Part shown: positions 51,504 to 61,403 of the stretch, one piece after another
Numbering within the stretch: position 1 is the first letter of the stretch
How the letters are laid out: every line of letters begins with the position of its first letter
Notes under the pieces: model-generated
Told to the model about the DNA's origin: nothing
The model's database searches: none
The model's input: the letters and a program-made list of their open reading frames with translations, nothing else
Position numbers and translations under genes: made by a program
NCBI RefSeq assembly: GCF_009765705.1
Contig: NZ_LMUX01000020.1
Location: forward strand, 1-64,000
Length of the DNA stretch: 64,000 nt
Direction: 5' to 3'
From: Burkholderia sp. L27(2015)
Lineage (GTDB): Bacteria; Pseudomonadota; Gammaproteobacteria; Burkholderiales; Burkholderiaceae

Positions 51504-52283
51504 TTACACGCCATGCTCGGCGCGCCATTTCAGCCCATCCACGGTGTTCGTTTTGGGCTTGTATTCGCAGCCGATCCATCCGTCGTAGCCGATCTCCTCC
51601 AGCCACGCAAACAGGAAGCGATAGTTGATCTCGCCGGTGCCGGGTTCGAATCGGCCCGGATTGTCGGCGAGCTGCACATGCTTGATACGGGCGAGGTTCT
51701 CTTGCAGGGTCTGGGCCAATTCGCCTTCCATGCGTTGCATGTGATAGATGTCGTACTGCACGAAAATATTGTCCGAGCCGGTTTGCGCGATCAGGTCTAG
51801 CGCTTGGTGCGTGCCGGTCAGCACGAACCCCGGAATATCGAAGCAATTGATCGGCTCGATCAGCAGACGGATGTTTTCCTTTTTCAACTTGTCTGCAGCG
51901 AACCGCAGATTCTCGACCAGGGTGGCTAACGCCTGTTCCCGTGGCAGGTCCGGCGGCACGATACCGCTCAGGCAATTGAGCTGCTTCACGCCAAGTGCCT
52001 TGGCGTATTGGATCGCCTCGTCCACGCCTTCCTTGAATTCGCCGACTCGCTTCGGATGGCAGGCGATGCCACGCTCACCCGCGGCCCAATCGCCGGCCGG
52101 CAGGTTATGCAGCACGAGATCGAGTTGATACAGGTTGAGCTGATCGCCGATCTCGGCCATGTGGAACGCATACGGGAACAGAAACTCCACACCCCGAAAA
52201 CCATGCAGTGCGGCTTGTTCAAACCTTTTCATAAACGGCACTTCGGTAAAAAGCATCGTCAGGTTTGCGGCAAGTTTGGTCAT
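51504..52283 (-). CDS. hyi: Hydroxypyruvate isomerase
   Basis: 259 residues, typical. TIM-barrel isomerase: MTKLAANLTMLFTEVPFMKR, LHNLPAGDWAAGERGIACHP, LLIEPINCFDIPGF, QYDIYHMQRMEG, NPGRFEPGTGEINY, with metal-binding Glu/Asp/His/Glu residues in those blocks. Interconverts hydroxypyruvate and tartronate semialdehyde. AAGGAA precedes the ATG, 2 nt after the gcl stop, so the two genes are translationally linked. Confidence 0.95.
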   Translation of the reverse strand: MTKLAANLTMLFTEVPFMKRFEQAALHGFRGVEFLFPYAFHMAEIGDQLNLYQLDLVLHNLPAGDWAAGERGIACHPKRVGEFKEGVDEAIQYAKALGVKQLNCLSGIVPPDLPREQALATLVENLRFAADKLKKENIRLLIEPINCFDIPGFVLTGTHQALDLIAQTGSDNIFVQYDIYHMQRMEGELAQTLQENLARIKHVQLADNPGRFEPGTGEINYRFLFAWLEEIGYDGWIGCEYKPKTNTVDGLKWRAEHGV

Positions 52284-52285
52284 GA

Positions 52286-54031
52286 CTATTCCTTGATATC
52301 CAGGATTTCTTCGAACTCGTTGATCTTGTCGATCTCGGTGCCCATGGCGATATTGGTGATGCGCTCGAGTATCACTTCGACGACCACCGGCACCTGATAC
52401 TCCTTGACCCATTTGCGCGCTTGCTCGAGCGCTGGGCGGATCAGATCGGGCTTGAACACGCGGATCGCCTTGCAACCCAAACCTTCGGTCACGGCGACGT
52501 GATCGACGCCATAGCCTTTGAGCTCGGGTGCATTGATGTTCTCGAACGCGAGCGAAACGCAGTAATCGATGTCGAAGGTGCGCTGCGCCTGGCGGATCAA
52601 CCCGAGATAGGAGTTGTTCACGAGCACGTGGATGTAGGGCAGTTTGAATTGCGCACCGGCGGCCAGCTCTTCGATCAGGAACTGGAAGTCGTAGTCGCCG
52701 GTGACCGCTACGATCTCCGCATTCGCATCGGCGGCCCGCACGCCGAGCGCGGCCGGCACGCTCCAGCCCAACGGACCCGCTTGGCCGCAGTTGATCCAGT
52801 TGCGCGCCTTATACACATGCAGGAATTGCGCACCGGCAATCTGCGACAGGCCGATGTTGCTGACGTAGCGCGTGTCGCGGCCGAATACGGCGTTCATTTC
52901 CTGGTACACGCGTTGCGGCTTGATCGGTTCGTTGTCGAAATCGGTCTTGCGCAGCATGGTGCGCTTGCGCTGCTGGCACTCGGCCACCCAGGTGTCGCGC
53001 GCCTTGAGCTTGCCGGCGTCGCGCCACTTCCTGGCGGTTTCGACGAACAGTTCGAGCGCCGCTCCGGCGTCGGATGCGATGCCGAAATCCGGCCCGAACA
53101 CGCGGCCGATCTGGGTCGGTTCGACATCGACGTGGACAAAGGTGCGGCCTTTGGTGAACACTTCCATCGAACCGGTAAACCGATTGCCCCAGCGATTGCC
53201 GATACCCAGCATGAAGTCCGACGCCAGCACGGTGGCGTTGCCGTAGCGGTGGCTGGTCTGCAGCCCGGCCATGCCGGCCATCAAGGCGTGATCGTCGGGA
53301 ATCGTGCCCCAGCCCATCAATGTCGGGATCACCGGTACGTTGACGATCTCGGCAAACTCCACCAGCAGCGCCGCGGCGTCCGCGTTCACGACACCGCCGC
53401 CCGATACGATCAACGGACGCTGCGCGGCGTTGAGCATGGTCAACGCTTTTTCGATTTGCTTGAGCGTTGCACGGGGCTTATACACCGGCAGCGGCTCGTA
53501 CATGTCGGGATCGAATTCGATCTCGGCCATTTGCACGTCATAGGGCAGGTCGATCAGCACCGGGCCTGGACGGCCCGAACGCATCACATGAAACGCCTGC
53601 TGAAACACCTGCGGCACCAGCGCCGGCTCGCGCACCATCACCGACCACTTGGTCACCGGTTTGGAGATCGATTCGATATCGACTGCCTGGAAATCTTCCT
53701 TGTACAAGCGCGCACGCGGCGCCTGGCCGGTAATGCACAAGATTGGAATCGAATCGGCCTGCGCGGAATACAAGCCCGTGATCATGTCGGTGCCACCGGG
53801 GCCAGACGTGCCGATGCACACTCCTATGTTGCCGGCACGCGCACGCGTGTAGCCCTCGGCCATGTGCGATGCACCCTCGACGTGACGCGCGAGCACATGC
53901 TTGATGGTGCCCTGGGTCTTGAGCGCGGCGTAGAGCGGATTGATCGCGGCGCCGGGTACGCCGAACGCCTGCGCGACGCCTTCTTTTTGCATCACCCATA
54001 CGGCGGCCTGTGCTGCTGTCATCTTCGGCAT
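52286..54031 (-). CDS. gcl: Glyoxylate carboligase
   Basis: 581 residues, TPP-dependent. [20 protein letters not shown] start; in the position where other TPP enzymes have Glu, the sequence is [15 protein letters not shown] with Val51, the hallmark of glyoxylate carboligase (compare RHEQHAG in the Oxc of this window). PP-domain motif [18 protein letters not shown]...NNSYLGLI. Condenses two glyoxylates to tartronate semialdehyde and CO2. AGGAGGAAA precedes the ATG. It is first of the gcl-hyi-glxR-pyk unit and divergent from a LysR gene. Confidence 0.96.
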   Translation of the reverse strand: MPKMTAAQAAVWVMQKEGVAQAFGVPGAAINPLYAALKTQGTIKHVLARHVEGASHMAEGYTRARAGNIGVCIGTSGPGGTDMITGLYSAQADSIPILCITGQAPRARLYKEDFQAVDIESISKPVTKWSVMVREPALVPQVFQQAFHVMRSGRPGPVLIDLPYDVQMAEIEFDPDMYEPLPVYKPRATLKQIEKALTMLNAAQRPLIVSGGGVVNADAAALLVEFAEIVNVPVIPTLMGWGTIPDDHALMAGMAGLQTSHRYGNATVLASDFMLGIGNRWGNRFTGSMEVFTKGRTFVHVDVEPTQIGRVFGPDFGIASDAGAALELFVETARKWRDAGKLKARDTWVAECQQRKRTMLRKTDFDNEPIKPQRVYQEMNAVFGRDTRYVSNIGLSQIAGAQFLHVYKARNWINCGQAGPLGWSVPAALGVRAADANAEIVAVTGDYDFQFLIEELAAGAQFKLPYIHVLVNNSYLGLIRQAQRTFDIDYCVSLAFENINAPELKGYGVDHVAVTEGLGCKAIRVFKPDLIRPALEQARKWVKEYQVPVVVEVILERITNIAMGTEIDKINEFEEILDIKE

Positions 54032-54169
54032 GCTGGTTTCCTCCTGATCGAACGTTTTTTTCACCTGGGTCGATGGTAGTGGCTAGGTACAAATTTGATA
54101 ATTGGAGGATTAAGATAGGGATTGCGTACCAAAAGTATCGAATGGAAGGGCTGGGACGATGTGTTGGAC

Positions 54170-54207
54170 TAATGAGCTGAAGTAATGAGTGAAGTAATGA
54201 GTTGAAC
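54170..54207. repeat. Tandem repeat, 12-13 bp x 3, before the LysR gene
   Basis: TAATGAGCTGAAG, TAATGAGTGAAG, TAATGAGTTGAAC in succession, ending at the LysR ribosome binding site. Confidence 0.8.
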
Positions 54208-54224
54208 CGGGAGATCGCTGCACC

Positions 54225-55130
54225 GTGGATAAATTCAAACAAATCGAAGCGTTTGTGACGGCGTCGGACAAAAGCAGCTTTGCCGCCGCGGCAGCTGTGC
54301 TGCATGTCACGCCGGTAATCGTCGGGCGGCGTGTCGAGGCGCTCGAATCGCGCCTGGGTGTGCGATTGCTGCACAGGACCACGCGTCGGCTGGTGCTGAC
54401 CGAGGAAGGATCGGTCTATCTCGACCAGTGCCGCAAGCTGTTGGGCGAACTGGAGCTTGCCGAAAATGCGATTTCCGAGGGGCGCCATAAGGTGACCGGC
54501 CACCTTGTGGTGTCGGCGCCGGCCGCGTTCGGGCGCAAGCATGTCGCACCGCATGCACGAGCGTTTGTCGCGGCGCATCCGGATCTGAAGATTTCATTCA
54601 ACCTGACCGATCGCGTGGTCGATCTGGTTCAGGAGGGCTATGACATGGGGATACGGATCGGCGGCAATATCGATCCGAGTTTCGTCGCGATCAAGCTCGC
54701 GTCCAATCAGCGCGTGGTATGCGGCACGCCCGAATATTTCAAAAAATATGGTGTGCCCCATACCTTGGAGGATCTGGCCCAGCACAATTGCCTTGCCTTT
54801 AACCTGCAGGGCGGGCAGCAGCGCGGCTGGTATTTCAGGCAACGCGGCAAGCCGGTGACGCTGCGCGTGGACGGCAATCTGGATTGCAACGACGGCGAGC
54901 TATTGCATCGCTGGATGAGCGAGGGACTGGGGCTGGGCTGGCGCTCGCAATGGGAAATCCAATCGCAATTGGAAAGCGGCGAACTCGAAACGGTGCTGGA
55001 TGAGTTTGCGCTGCCGCAATACGACATCCTCGCGGTGTATTCGCAGCAACGCCATGTACCGGCCAAAGTCCGCTTGTTTATCCAGCATCTCAAAGCCGCG
55101 TATGGCGCGAAAGGTTATTGGCAAACGTAG
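54225..55130 (+). CDS. LysR-family regulator of the glyoxylate cluster
   Basis: 301 residues beginning with GTG (GGGAG 13 nt upstream). HTH at the N terminus (FKQIEAFVTASDKSSFAAAA, VTPVIVGRRVEALESRLGVR) and a LysR effector domain (GHLVVSAPAAFGRKHVAPHA, VQEGYDMGIRIG, GLGWRSQWEIQ). It belongs to the YafC/DsdC-like short-effector branch. It is divergent from gcl across 193 bp and most likely activates gcl-hyi-glxR-pyk in response to glyoxylate or a related acid. Confidence 0.88.
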   Translation: MDKFKQIEAFVTASDKSSFAAAAAVLHVTPVIVGRRVEALESRLGVRLLHRTTRRLVLTEEGSVYLDQCRKLLGELELAENAISEGRHKVTGHLVVSAPAAFGRKHVAPHARAFVAAHPDLKISFNLTDRVVDLVQEGYDMGIRIGGNIDPSFVAIKLASNQRVVCGTPEYFKKYGVPHTLEDLAQHNCLAFNLQGGQQRGWYFRQRGKPVTLRVDGNLDCNDGELLHRWMSEGLGLGWRSQWEIQSQLESGELETVLDEFALPQYDILAVYSQQRHVPAKVRLFIQHLKAAYGAKGYWQT

Positions 55131-55305
55131 CGCCCCCTTTGGCGCTGGCGGTCCCGTCGCGTTAGCGCTGACATCGTTCGTGTGGTGCGTCGCGAACTGC
55201 GCGGCGATGATCATTGCAACCATTTTGGGACGCTGCGATCCAAACGGCTTGAGCACAATCGCTAGCCGTCACATTGGCCGTCACATTCTTAACCGGGAAA
55301 TTGCA

Positions 55306-55578
55306 ATGATTAAAACTTTCGAGCATACGATCAACGGCCAACCGACGCCTTTTTGTGTGGCGTTGGCTGAAGGTCCCGACGGCGCGCGCGCGGTGATCAG
55401 CACCGCCGATTCGGCCAAGACGCTGGTGGTGATGGATATCCTTGGCGTGATCGGATCGATCAAGAGCGCACTGGAATCGACCGACGATTTTCTCGACCGC
55501 GCCGCGCGCAAAGCGGCAGACGAAGGCTTGATCGATCGGGCGATCAGCACCGGCGAACCGCAGCAGGGCGCGATTTAG
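55306..55578 (+). CDS. Small unknown protein
   Basis: 90 residues, soluble. Reads MIKTFEHTINGQPTPFCVAL, TADSAKTLVVMDILGVIGSI, LDRAARKAADEGLIDRAIST. Predicted strand-then-helix fold; no family recognised. GGGAAA precedes the ATG. Codon use is like that of its neighbours. It stands alone between the LysR and TauD genes. Confidence 0.65.
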   Translation: MIKTFEHTINGQPTPFCVALAEGPDGARAVISTADSAKTLVVMDILGVIGSIKSALESTDDFLDRAARKAADEGLIDRAISTGEPQQGAI

Positions 55579-55656
55579 ACACGGGCTGGCGCTTGGATCG
55601 GGAACGCTCGGTGGTAGCGTCACGCCGTCAGCCTCAGGCGGCAAGCGTTGAGGCGC

Positions 55657-55704
55657 AAGCTTTGGGTCACAAGCTTCGAGTCACAAGCTTCGAGTCACAA
55701 GCTT
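55657..55704. repeat. Tandem repeat, 14 bp x 3.4
   Basis: AAGCTTTGGGTCAC, AAGCTTCGAGTCAC, AAGCTTCGAGTCAC, AAGCTT; the second and third copies are identical. Confidence 0.92.
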
Positions 55705-55827
55705 AATCAAGCCAGCCTGCTTTGCAAATGAAAATAAGTCGGTTGGGCGAGGCGGCGGGGGCGCCTAACATGCCTGTGAGTGATCCAGGCATGAGCCAGG
55801 GTCTCGAACTCACCAGGAGACCACCGC

Positions 55828-56775
55828 ATGAACGCAGCCGTACTTGAGCATCATTCCAGTGTGGAAGTAAAACCGCTATCGGCCCACATCGGCGCCGAGA
55901 TTTCCGGCGTCGACCTCGCTGCCTCGTTGAGCGACTCGCAGGTCGCGACGATACGCGCGGCGCTGCTCAAATGGAAAGTGGTATTTTTTCGCGAGCAGTT
56001 TCTGTCGCATGCGCAGCAGATCGCGTTTGCCCGTCACTTTGGAGATCTGACCGTCGGTCACCCCGTATTCGGACACGTCGACGGCCATCCCGAGATCTAT
56101 TCGGTCGGCAAGGATCGCAAGGCGAACCGCTTCGCCGGTCAGCCGGTACTCAGACCCTGGTCGGGCTGGCATACCGACGTGACCGCAGCGGTCAACCCAC
56201 CTTACGCGTCGATATTGCGCGGCGTGACGATTCCACCGTATGGCGGCGACACGCAATGGACCAATCTGGTGAGAGCGTACGAGACTTTGTCCGAGCCGGT
56301 GCGCAGGCTGGTCGATGGCCTGCGCGGCGTGCATCGTTTCACCGCACCGGCGGGTGCCGCCCCCACGCGTGATTTCGATGATGCGGTGCAGCGTACTGCA
56401 CTGGTCAGCGAACATCCGCTCGTGCGCGTTCATCCGGAAACCGGCGAGCGGGCGCTCTTTGTGAGTCCGAGCTTTCTCAAGCACATCGTCGGCGTGACGC
56501 CACGCGAAAGCCAGGTCTTGCTGGAGTTGCTCTGGGAACACGTGACGCGACCCGAATTGACCGTGCGTTTCAAATGGGAAGCGGGCAGCGTCGCGTTCTG
56601 GGATAACCGGGCTACCGCCCACCTCGCACCTACCGATATTTTCGACCTCGCGTTCGATCGCCAACTTTATCGGGTCACGTTGGTCGGCGACGTACCGGTC
56701 GGCCCTGACGGACGTCCGTCGCTTGCACTCGAAGGCAGTCCGGTCAACGCGGCGCAGGCCTTGGCGCTGAACTGA
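55828..56775 (+). CDS. TauD/TfdA-family 2-oxoglutarate-dependent dioxygenase
   Basis: 315 residues. Fe(II) facial triad visible: His115 and Asp117 in SGWHTDVTAAVNPPYAS, distal His265 in RATAHLAPTD; the 2-oxoglutarate-binding Arg is in QLYRVTLVGD. AHIGAEISGVDLAASLSDSQ is the family N terminus. TauD releases sulphite from taurine; relatives act on alkyl sulphates, 2,4-D and other carboxylates. No tauABC genes are adjacent, so taurine use is not assured. ACCAGGAGACC precedes the ATG. A short terminator follows about 190 bp later. Confidence 0.87.
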   Translation: MNAAVLEHHSSVEVKPLSAHIGAEISGVDLAASLSDSQVATIRAALLKWKVVFFREQFLSHAQQIAFARHFGDLTVGHPVFGHVDGHPEIYSVGKDRKANRFAGQPVLRPWSGWHTDVTAAVNPPYASILRGVTIPPYGGDTQWTNLVRAYETLSEPVRRLVDGLRGVHRFTAPAGAAPTRDFDDAVQRTALVSEHPLVRVHPETGERALFVSPSFLKHIVGVTPRESQVLLELLWEHVTRPELTVRFKWEAGSVAFWDNRATAHLAPTDIFDLAFDRQLYRVTLVGDVPVGPDGRPSLALEGSPVNAAQALALN

Positions 56776-56787
56776 AAAGCCGGTGTG

Positions 56788-56807
56788 CCGCAGCAAGCAT
56801 CAGCAAG
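56788..56807. repeat. Tandem duplication, 10 bp x 2
   Basis: CAGCAAGCAT repeated exactly. Confidence 0.75.
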
Positions 56808-56850
56808 CATAGGCTATGCCGGGGCGTCGTGCGAGGCGTACTAAGTAGCC

Positions 56851-56876
56851 TAATGAGCAGGCTTAATGAGCAGGCT
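56851..56876. repeat. Tandem duplication, 13 bp x 2
   Basis: TAATGAGCAGGCT repeated exactly. Confidence 0.85.
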
Positions 56877-56962
56877 CATCAAGCAAAATTAATGTGCTGG
56901 TTTACTGTGTGGTTGTGGCGATTTTTATCGCGCTTGCGATAGCGATTGTCTTTTTCTTAACG

Positions 56963-56983
56963 ACCGGCTTCGGCCGGTTTTTC
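56963..56983 (+). terminator. Intrinsic terminator after the dioxygenase gene
   Basis: Stem ACCGGC / GCCGGT closed by a TTCG tetraloop, then TTTT. Confidence 0.8.
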
Positions 56984-57181
56984 GTTTATGATTTAAATTG
57001 ATAAGCAGTACGTGACTGTCATTAAAGTGTCATTTTGGCGAACTAAGCTACGGCGACGCGGCAATTAAAAGACATTCGCACGTCGCGGCAACTGTCGCCG
57101 GCCGATTTGCTCCCGCAAGCATGCTGGTCCATGGTCTGTCCCGATCTCCACATTCCCTTCGTTGCTTTCGCGAGAAAGATC

Positions 57182-58783
57182 ATGTCACAACCATCTGCAA
57201 GCAATCGGTTCGACAAAAGCGCACAAAAGGATAGCCAGAAGTGGCTCGGCCTGGGCTTGTTCGGTATTTTCCTGATCGCCGGGCTGGGCTATTCGGGCGC
57301 GCATTTGGTTGGCGATCTGGCCAGCGGGCCGCCGCTAACCTTCTTGCCCTATTTGCTGTTGGGGGTGGCGCTGATGATTGCGCTGGGCTTCGAATTCGTC
57401 AACGGCTTCCACGACACCGCGAACGCCGTGGCTACCGTGATCTACACCAATTCGCTGAGCCCGCCGATCGCCGTGGTCTGGTCGGGATTCTGGAATTTCG
57501 CCGGCGTGCTGACTTCGAGCGGCGCGGTAGCGTTCGGGATCATTACGCTGTTGCCGGTCGAATTGATTTTGCAGGTGGGCAGCAGCGCAGGTTTTGCCAT
57601 GGTATTCGCGCTGTTGATCGCGGCCATTATCTGGAACCTCGGCACATGGTACTTCGGCCTGCCGTCATCCAGCTCGCACACGATGATAGGCTCGATCATC
57701 GGTGTTGGACTGATGAACCAATTGATGGCTGTCAGCACCGCTGTGAGCGGCGTGGATTGGTCCCAGGCGGCGAGCATCGGCAAAGCGCTGCTGTTTTCGC
57801 CATTGATCGGCTTTTTCGCTGCGGCCTTGTTGTTGTGGCTGGCTAAATCGCTGATCAAGGTCCCGGCGTTGTACAAAGCCCCCAAAGGTAATGAGCCGCC
57901 GCCGTTGTGGATACGCTCGCTGCTGATCCTGACCTGTACCGGCGTGAGTTTCGCGCACGGTTCCAACGATGGTCAAAAAGGCATGGGCTTGATCATGCTG
58001 ATCCTGATCGGCACGGTGCCCACGGTTTATGCGCTCAACCATGCCGTGCCGGCCGAGCAAGAAGCGAAATTCGCCCTGTATTCGCAACAGGCCGCGGCGG
58101 TTTTCGATAAACAGACCGATGGTGCGCAATTTGCCGCGGGTACCGATCCGCGTCCCGCTGTGACGACGTTTATTCGCACTCCACAAACCGCACCGGTGCC
58201 CGACGCCGCATTGAGCACGCTGATTCGTGAGACTGCCGAACGTGTCTCCCATTTCGGGTCGGTCGATACGGTGCCGCCCGCAGCCGCGACCAACATACGC
58301 AACGACATGTACCTGACCGGTGAAGCGATCCGATTGATCGACAAGAACCATCGGATCGGGCAGGACAAGAGCGATTCCGATGCACTGAAGGCCTACCGCG
58401 ATTCACTCGACGCGTCGACCAAATTCATCCCGACCTGGGTCAAGGTTGCGGTCGCAATCGCGTTGGGCCTGGGCACGATGGTGGGCTGGAAGCGTATCGT
58501 CGTAACGGTGGGCGAAAAGATCGGCAAGGATCATCTGAATTACGCGCAAGGCGCCAGTGCCGAGGTGGTGGCGATGGCCACCATAGGCGCGGCGGATGCC
58601 TTCGGTTTGCCGGTCAGTACGACCCACGTATTGTCGTCCGGCGTGGCGGGTGCAATGATGGCCAACGGCTCCGGCTTGCAGATGGGCACCATCCGCAACA
58701 TGGTGATGGCATGGGTTCTGACTTTGCCGGTTTCGATCTGCCTGTCGGGTGCCTTGTTCTGGATCTTTCGTCACTTGTTCTAG
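57182..58783 (+). CDS. pit: Pit-family inorganic phosphate transporter
   Basis: 533 residues. The PiT signature occurs twice, once in each half: GFEFVNGFHDTANAVATVIY and, near the C terminus, the inverted partner GADAFGLPVSTTHVLSSGVA; GLPSSSSHTMIGSIIG is also present. A hydrophilic loop of about 150 residues joins the halves. Low-affinity metal-phosphate:H+ symport across the inner membrane. GAGAAAG precedes the ATG; an earlier in-frame ATG lies in noncoding-looking sequence. No phoU-like gene is adjacent. Confidence 0.92.
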   Translation: MSQPSASNRFDKSAQKDSQKWLGLGLFGIFLIAGLGYSGAHLVGDLASGPPLTFLPYLLLGVALMIALGFEFVNGFHDTANAVATVIYTNSLSPPIAVVWSGFWNFAGVLTSSGAVAFGIITLLPVELILQVGSSAGFAMVFALLIAAIIWNLGTWYFGLPSSSSHTMIGSIIGVGLMNQLMAVSTAVSGVDWSQAASIGKALLFSPLIGFFAAALLLWLAKSLIKVPALYKAPKGNEPPPLWIRSLLILTCTGVSFAHGSNDGQKGMGLIMLILIGTVPTVYALNHAVPAEQEAKFALYSQQAAAVFDKQTDGAQFAAGTDPRPAVTTFIRTPQTAPVPDAALSTLIRETAERVSHFGSVDTVPPAAATNIRNDMYLTGEAIRLIDKNHRIGQDKSDSDALKAYRDSLDASTKFIPTWVKVAVAIALGLGTMVGWKRIVVTVGEKIGKDHLNYAQGASAEVVAMATIGAADAFGLPVSTTHVLSSGVAGAMMANGSGLQMGTIRNMVMAWVLTLPVSICLSGALFWIFRHLF

Positions 58784-58822
58784 GCTAAGCGCGCGCTTTT
58801 ACCCGGCCAGTTACGCCGCATG

Positions 58823-58862
58823 AAACAGCCCGCCAGAAAATATCTGGTCGGGCTGTTTTTTT
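58823..58862 (+). terminator. Intrinsic terminator after pit
   Basis: AACAGCCCG-C-CAGA / TCTG-GT-CGGGCTGTT followed by a run of T. The rest of the gap to the next gene (about 340 bp) shows no gene; it is GC-rich with an AT-rich end next to the next start. Confidence 0.88.
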
Positions 58863-59206
58863 GGGGAGCATGGTGAGCCGGGCAACAATCACTGGGCGGC
58901 GGGCGCGGGGCGTCATGGTTCTGTGCAGCTTGATGTCTATCGGTAGTTACCCGAGGCTGGTCGGCCCGCATGCTAAAAAAACAGCGCCGGATTGCGGGGT
59001 TTATAAAAAAAACGGTTCGCAAGCCCGTGCGGCGTGCGCCGGGATGCCGGGGAAAATGCTATCTTCATAAACCGGCTGAGCGCGCGATTCGCCCGCAGCA
59101 AAACGAGCCTGGCTTCGACTTGCCATGGCGCCGATTGCGCGCAATATTGCTAAACCACGACGTACTGCAGTGCGCAGATTAGATACAAATTTTGGAGGCA
59201 ACAAGC

Positions 59207-60505
59207 ATGTCGATTGCAAGTCCGACACAATCGAAGCTCGGGATGGTGTTCCGCGTGACCAGCGGAAATTTCCTCGAAATGTTCGACTTTTTCCTGTTCG
59301 GCTTTTACGCGACGTATATCGCTAAAACTTTTTTTCCCGCAGAAAACGAATTTGCTTCCTTGATGCTGACGTTCGGCACCTTCGGCGCGGGTTTCATCAT
59401 GCGGCCGGTCGGGGCCATCGTACTCGGCGCTTATATCGATAAGGTAGGCCGTCGCCTCGGGTTGATCACCACCCTGGTGATCATGGGGATGGGCACCGTG
59501 CTCATCGCGTTCGTGCCGGGCTACGCGACGATAGGCTTGTTCGCACCGCTACTGGTATTGATCGGTCGCTTGCTTCAGGGTTTTTCGGCGGGTGTGGAGC
59601 TGGGCGGTGTGTCGGTGTATCTCTCCGAAATGGCGCCGCCAGGGCAAAAGGGCTATTACGTGAGTTGGCAGTCGGCCAGCCAGCAGGTCGCGATCATCGT
59701 AGCGGCGATCATCGGCTATGTGCTGAGCCTGACCTTGGCGCACGACGTGATCGCCGCCTGGGGCTGGCGTATCCCGTTCTTCATCGGTTGCATGATCATT
59801 CCGTTTATCTTCATGATCCGCCGTTCGCTGCAGGAAACGGATGTGTTCCTCGCCCGCAAGCACCGTCCGAGCGCGGGCGAAATTTTCGGCTCCATCGTGC
59901 GCAACTGGGGCATCGTGCTGGCCGGCATGATGCTGGTTGTCATGACCACCGTTTCGTTCTATTTGATTACCGTTTATACGCCCACGTTCGGGCGTAGCGT
60001 ATTGAAGCTGTCGGTCACCGACAGCTTGGTCGTGACCTTCTTCGTCGGCGTGTCGAACCTGTTCTGGCTGCCGGTCATGGGCGCGCTGTCGGATCGGGTA
60101 GGGCGCAAGCCGTTGCTGCTCGGCTTCACGATCCTGACCATCCTGACCGCGTATCCGGTGATGGCATGGCTGGTCAACGTACCCACGTTCGAGAAGATGC
60201 TGGTCGCGGAGTTGTGGCTGTCCTTCCTGTACGGTAGCTACAACGGCGCGATGGTGGTGGCGCTCACCGAGGTGATGCCAATCGACGTGCGCACCTCCGG
60301 CTTCTCGCTGGCGTATAGCCTGGCGACTGCACTTTTCGGCGGTTTCACGCCGGCGGTTTCGACCTACCTGATCAAGGTAACCGGTAACAACGGTGCGCCG
60401 GGCTTGTGGATGAGTTTTGCGGCTGTATGCGGCTTGATCGGTACGTTGGTTCTGTACCGCTCGAGTGCGGTAGCCAAACGCGAGCAGATGTCACTGTCGG
60501 CTTGA
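59207..60505 (+). CDS. MFS carboxylate transporter, citrate/tricarballylate:H+ symporter type
   Basis: 432 residues, 12 helices. The N terminus [20 protein letters not shown] is the signature of the metabolite:H+ symporter branch (CitA, TcuC, KgtP); [12 protein letters not shown] and RVGRKP are the MFS loops, and [20 protein letters not shown] matches citrate transporters. GGAGG precedes the ATG. Citrate or a related tricarboxylate is the likely substrate; no catabolic genes adjoin it. A terminator follows. Confidence 0.87.
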   Translation: MSIASPTQSKLGMVFRVTSGNFLEMFDFFLFGFYATYIAKTFFPAENEFASLMLTFGTFGAGFIMRPVGAIVLGAYIDKVGRRLGLITTLVIMGMGTVLIAFVPGYATIGLFAPLLVLIGRLLQGFSAGVELGGVSVYLSEMAPPGQKGYYVSWQSASQQVAIIVAAIIGYVLSLTLAHDVIAAWGWRIPFFIGCMIIPFIFMIRRSLQETDVFLARKHRPSAGEIFGSIVRNWGIVLAGMMLVVMTTVSFYLITVYTPTFGRSVLKLSVTDSLVVTFFVGVSNLFWLPVMGALSDRVGRKPLLLGFTILTILTAYPVMAWLVNVPTFEKMLVAELWLSFLYGSYNGAMVVALTEVMPIDVRTSGFSLAYSLATALFGGFTPAVSTYLIKVTGNNGAPGLWMSFAAVCGLIGTLVLYRSSAVAKREQMSLSA

Positions 60506-60526
60506 GCCGGTTGAGCTGAGCCGGTC
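60502..60526. repeat. Short tandem duplication at the transporter 3' end
   Basis: TTGAGCCGG then TTGAGCTGAGCCGG overlap the stop codon region. Confidence 0.45.
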
Positions 60527-60543
60527 GCTATACATGACGGATG

Positions 60544-60580
60544 AACCCCACGTTTCTCGAAGCGTGGGGTTTTGTTTTTT
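60544..60580 (+). terminator. Intrinsic terminator
   Basis: Stem AACCCCACG / CGTGGGGTT with a 10-nt loop, then TTTGTTTTTT. Confidence 0.88.
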
Positions 60581-60642
60581 CTGACCCGCGAAGGTAGGGG
60601 GCGTCCTTCGAGGGGCGTTCGGGGGGGGGCTTCAAATGCGCG

Positions 60643-61365
60643 TCAAATCCTGACCCGGAACGGCGTGAAGTTTGTGCCGCGATCGTAGTGGTCGCGCTGT
60701 TCGGCGCGTTTGAGCCAATTGACGATCAAGTAAGTCAGTGGCGTGGCGAACACTTCCCAACTTGTTTTGAACACGTATTGCGCGAGCGCAACGTGTATCA
60801 CCTGAGTGGTCGGCCAGATCGCGTAGAACGCGATCATGTAGAAGAGTGTCGAATCGACCGCCTCACCCACTGCCGTGGAGCCTATCGTGCGCAACCACAA
60901 GTGCCGTCCACGGCTCCAGATTTTCACTTTCGCCAACACGTAGCTGTTCACCAGGCTGCCGCTCCAGAAGGCCGTGATCGAGCCGACCACGATGCGCGGC
61001 GTATTGCCGAACACGCCTTCGAGATTTTCCTGATAGTGCGCCATGAAGTCGCCGCTCGCCGTGGGGAGCGCCAGCACCACTATCGACATCAACGCCGCGA
61101 AGATCAACGCCGCAAACCCGGCCCACACTGCGCGCCTGTCGTAAGCGTAGCCATAGACTTCAGTCAGGATATCGCCGAACAAATAGGCGAAGGGAAAGAA
61201 CAGGACACCGGCGCCGTAGACCAAGGGGCCCATGCCCGGCACGTTGATGACGGCCGCCTTGCCGGCGCCGATCAGGTTGGCGCATAACAGCACCGTTACA
61301 AAAGCTCCAACGATCAGGTCGTAATAGCGATAAGACGGGCGTTGCGGGGGATGGTCGATGTCCAT
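60643..61365 (-). CDS. Queuosine-precursor transporter (YhhQ/VUT family)
   Basis: 240 residues with about six membrane helices. Family features: YYDLIVGAFVTVLLCANLIG, GAGVLFFPFAYLFGDILTEV, YGYAYDRRAVWAGF, and AFWSGSLVNSYVLAKVKIWS with GEAVDSTLFYMIAFYA. YhhQ imports preQ0/preQ1 for tRNA queuosine synthesis. A perfect 9-bp hairpin immediately upstream covers the Shine-Dalgarno (GAGG), suggesting translational control. Monocistronic; convergent with the citrate-type transporter. Confidence 0.9.
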   Translation of the reverse strand: MDIDHPPQRPSYRYYDLIVGAFVTVLLCANLIGAGKAAVINVPGMGPLVYGAGVLFFPFAYLFGDILTEVYGYAYDRRAVWAGFAALIFAALMSIVVLALPTASGDFMAHYQENLEGVFGNTPRIVVGSITAFWSGSLVNSYVLAKVKIWSRGRHLWLRTIGSTAVGEAVDSTLFYMIAFYAIWPTTQVIHVALAQYVFKTSWEVFATPLTYLIVNWLKRAEQRDHYDRGTNFTPFRVRI

Positions 61366-61370
61366 CGGTA

Positions 61371-61403
61371 AGCCTCGGTAGATAAGTTGAATGGACCGAG
61401 GCT
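61371..61403 (-). promoter_or_regulatory. Hairpin sequestering the ribosome binding site of the queuosine-precursor transporter
   Basis: On the minus strand AGCCTCGGT and ACCGAGGCT form a perfect 9-bp stem with a 15-nt loop; the 3' arm contains GAGG, the only Shine-Dalgarno of the gene, 5 nt from the ATG. The loop and flanks do not match the preQ1-I riboswitch consensus that I know. Confidence 0.6.

Larger units (their letters stand above)
56776..57181. other. Gap between the dioxygenase and pit genes
   Basis: Contains two tandem duplications and one terminator (listed separately) and no credible gene. Confidence 0.5.

Noticed and set aside
52421-54079. A 552-codon open frame antisense to gcl
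   Set aside because: Same shadow effect; composition is Arg/His/Asp-rich without any family pattern.
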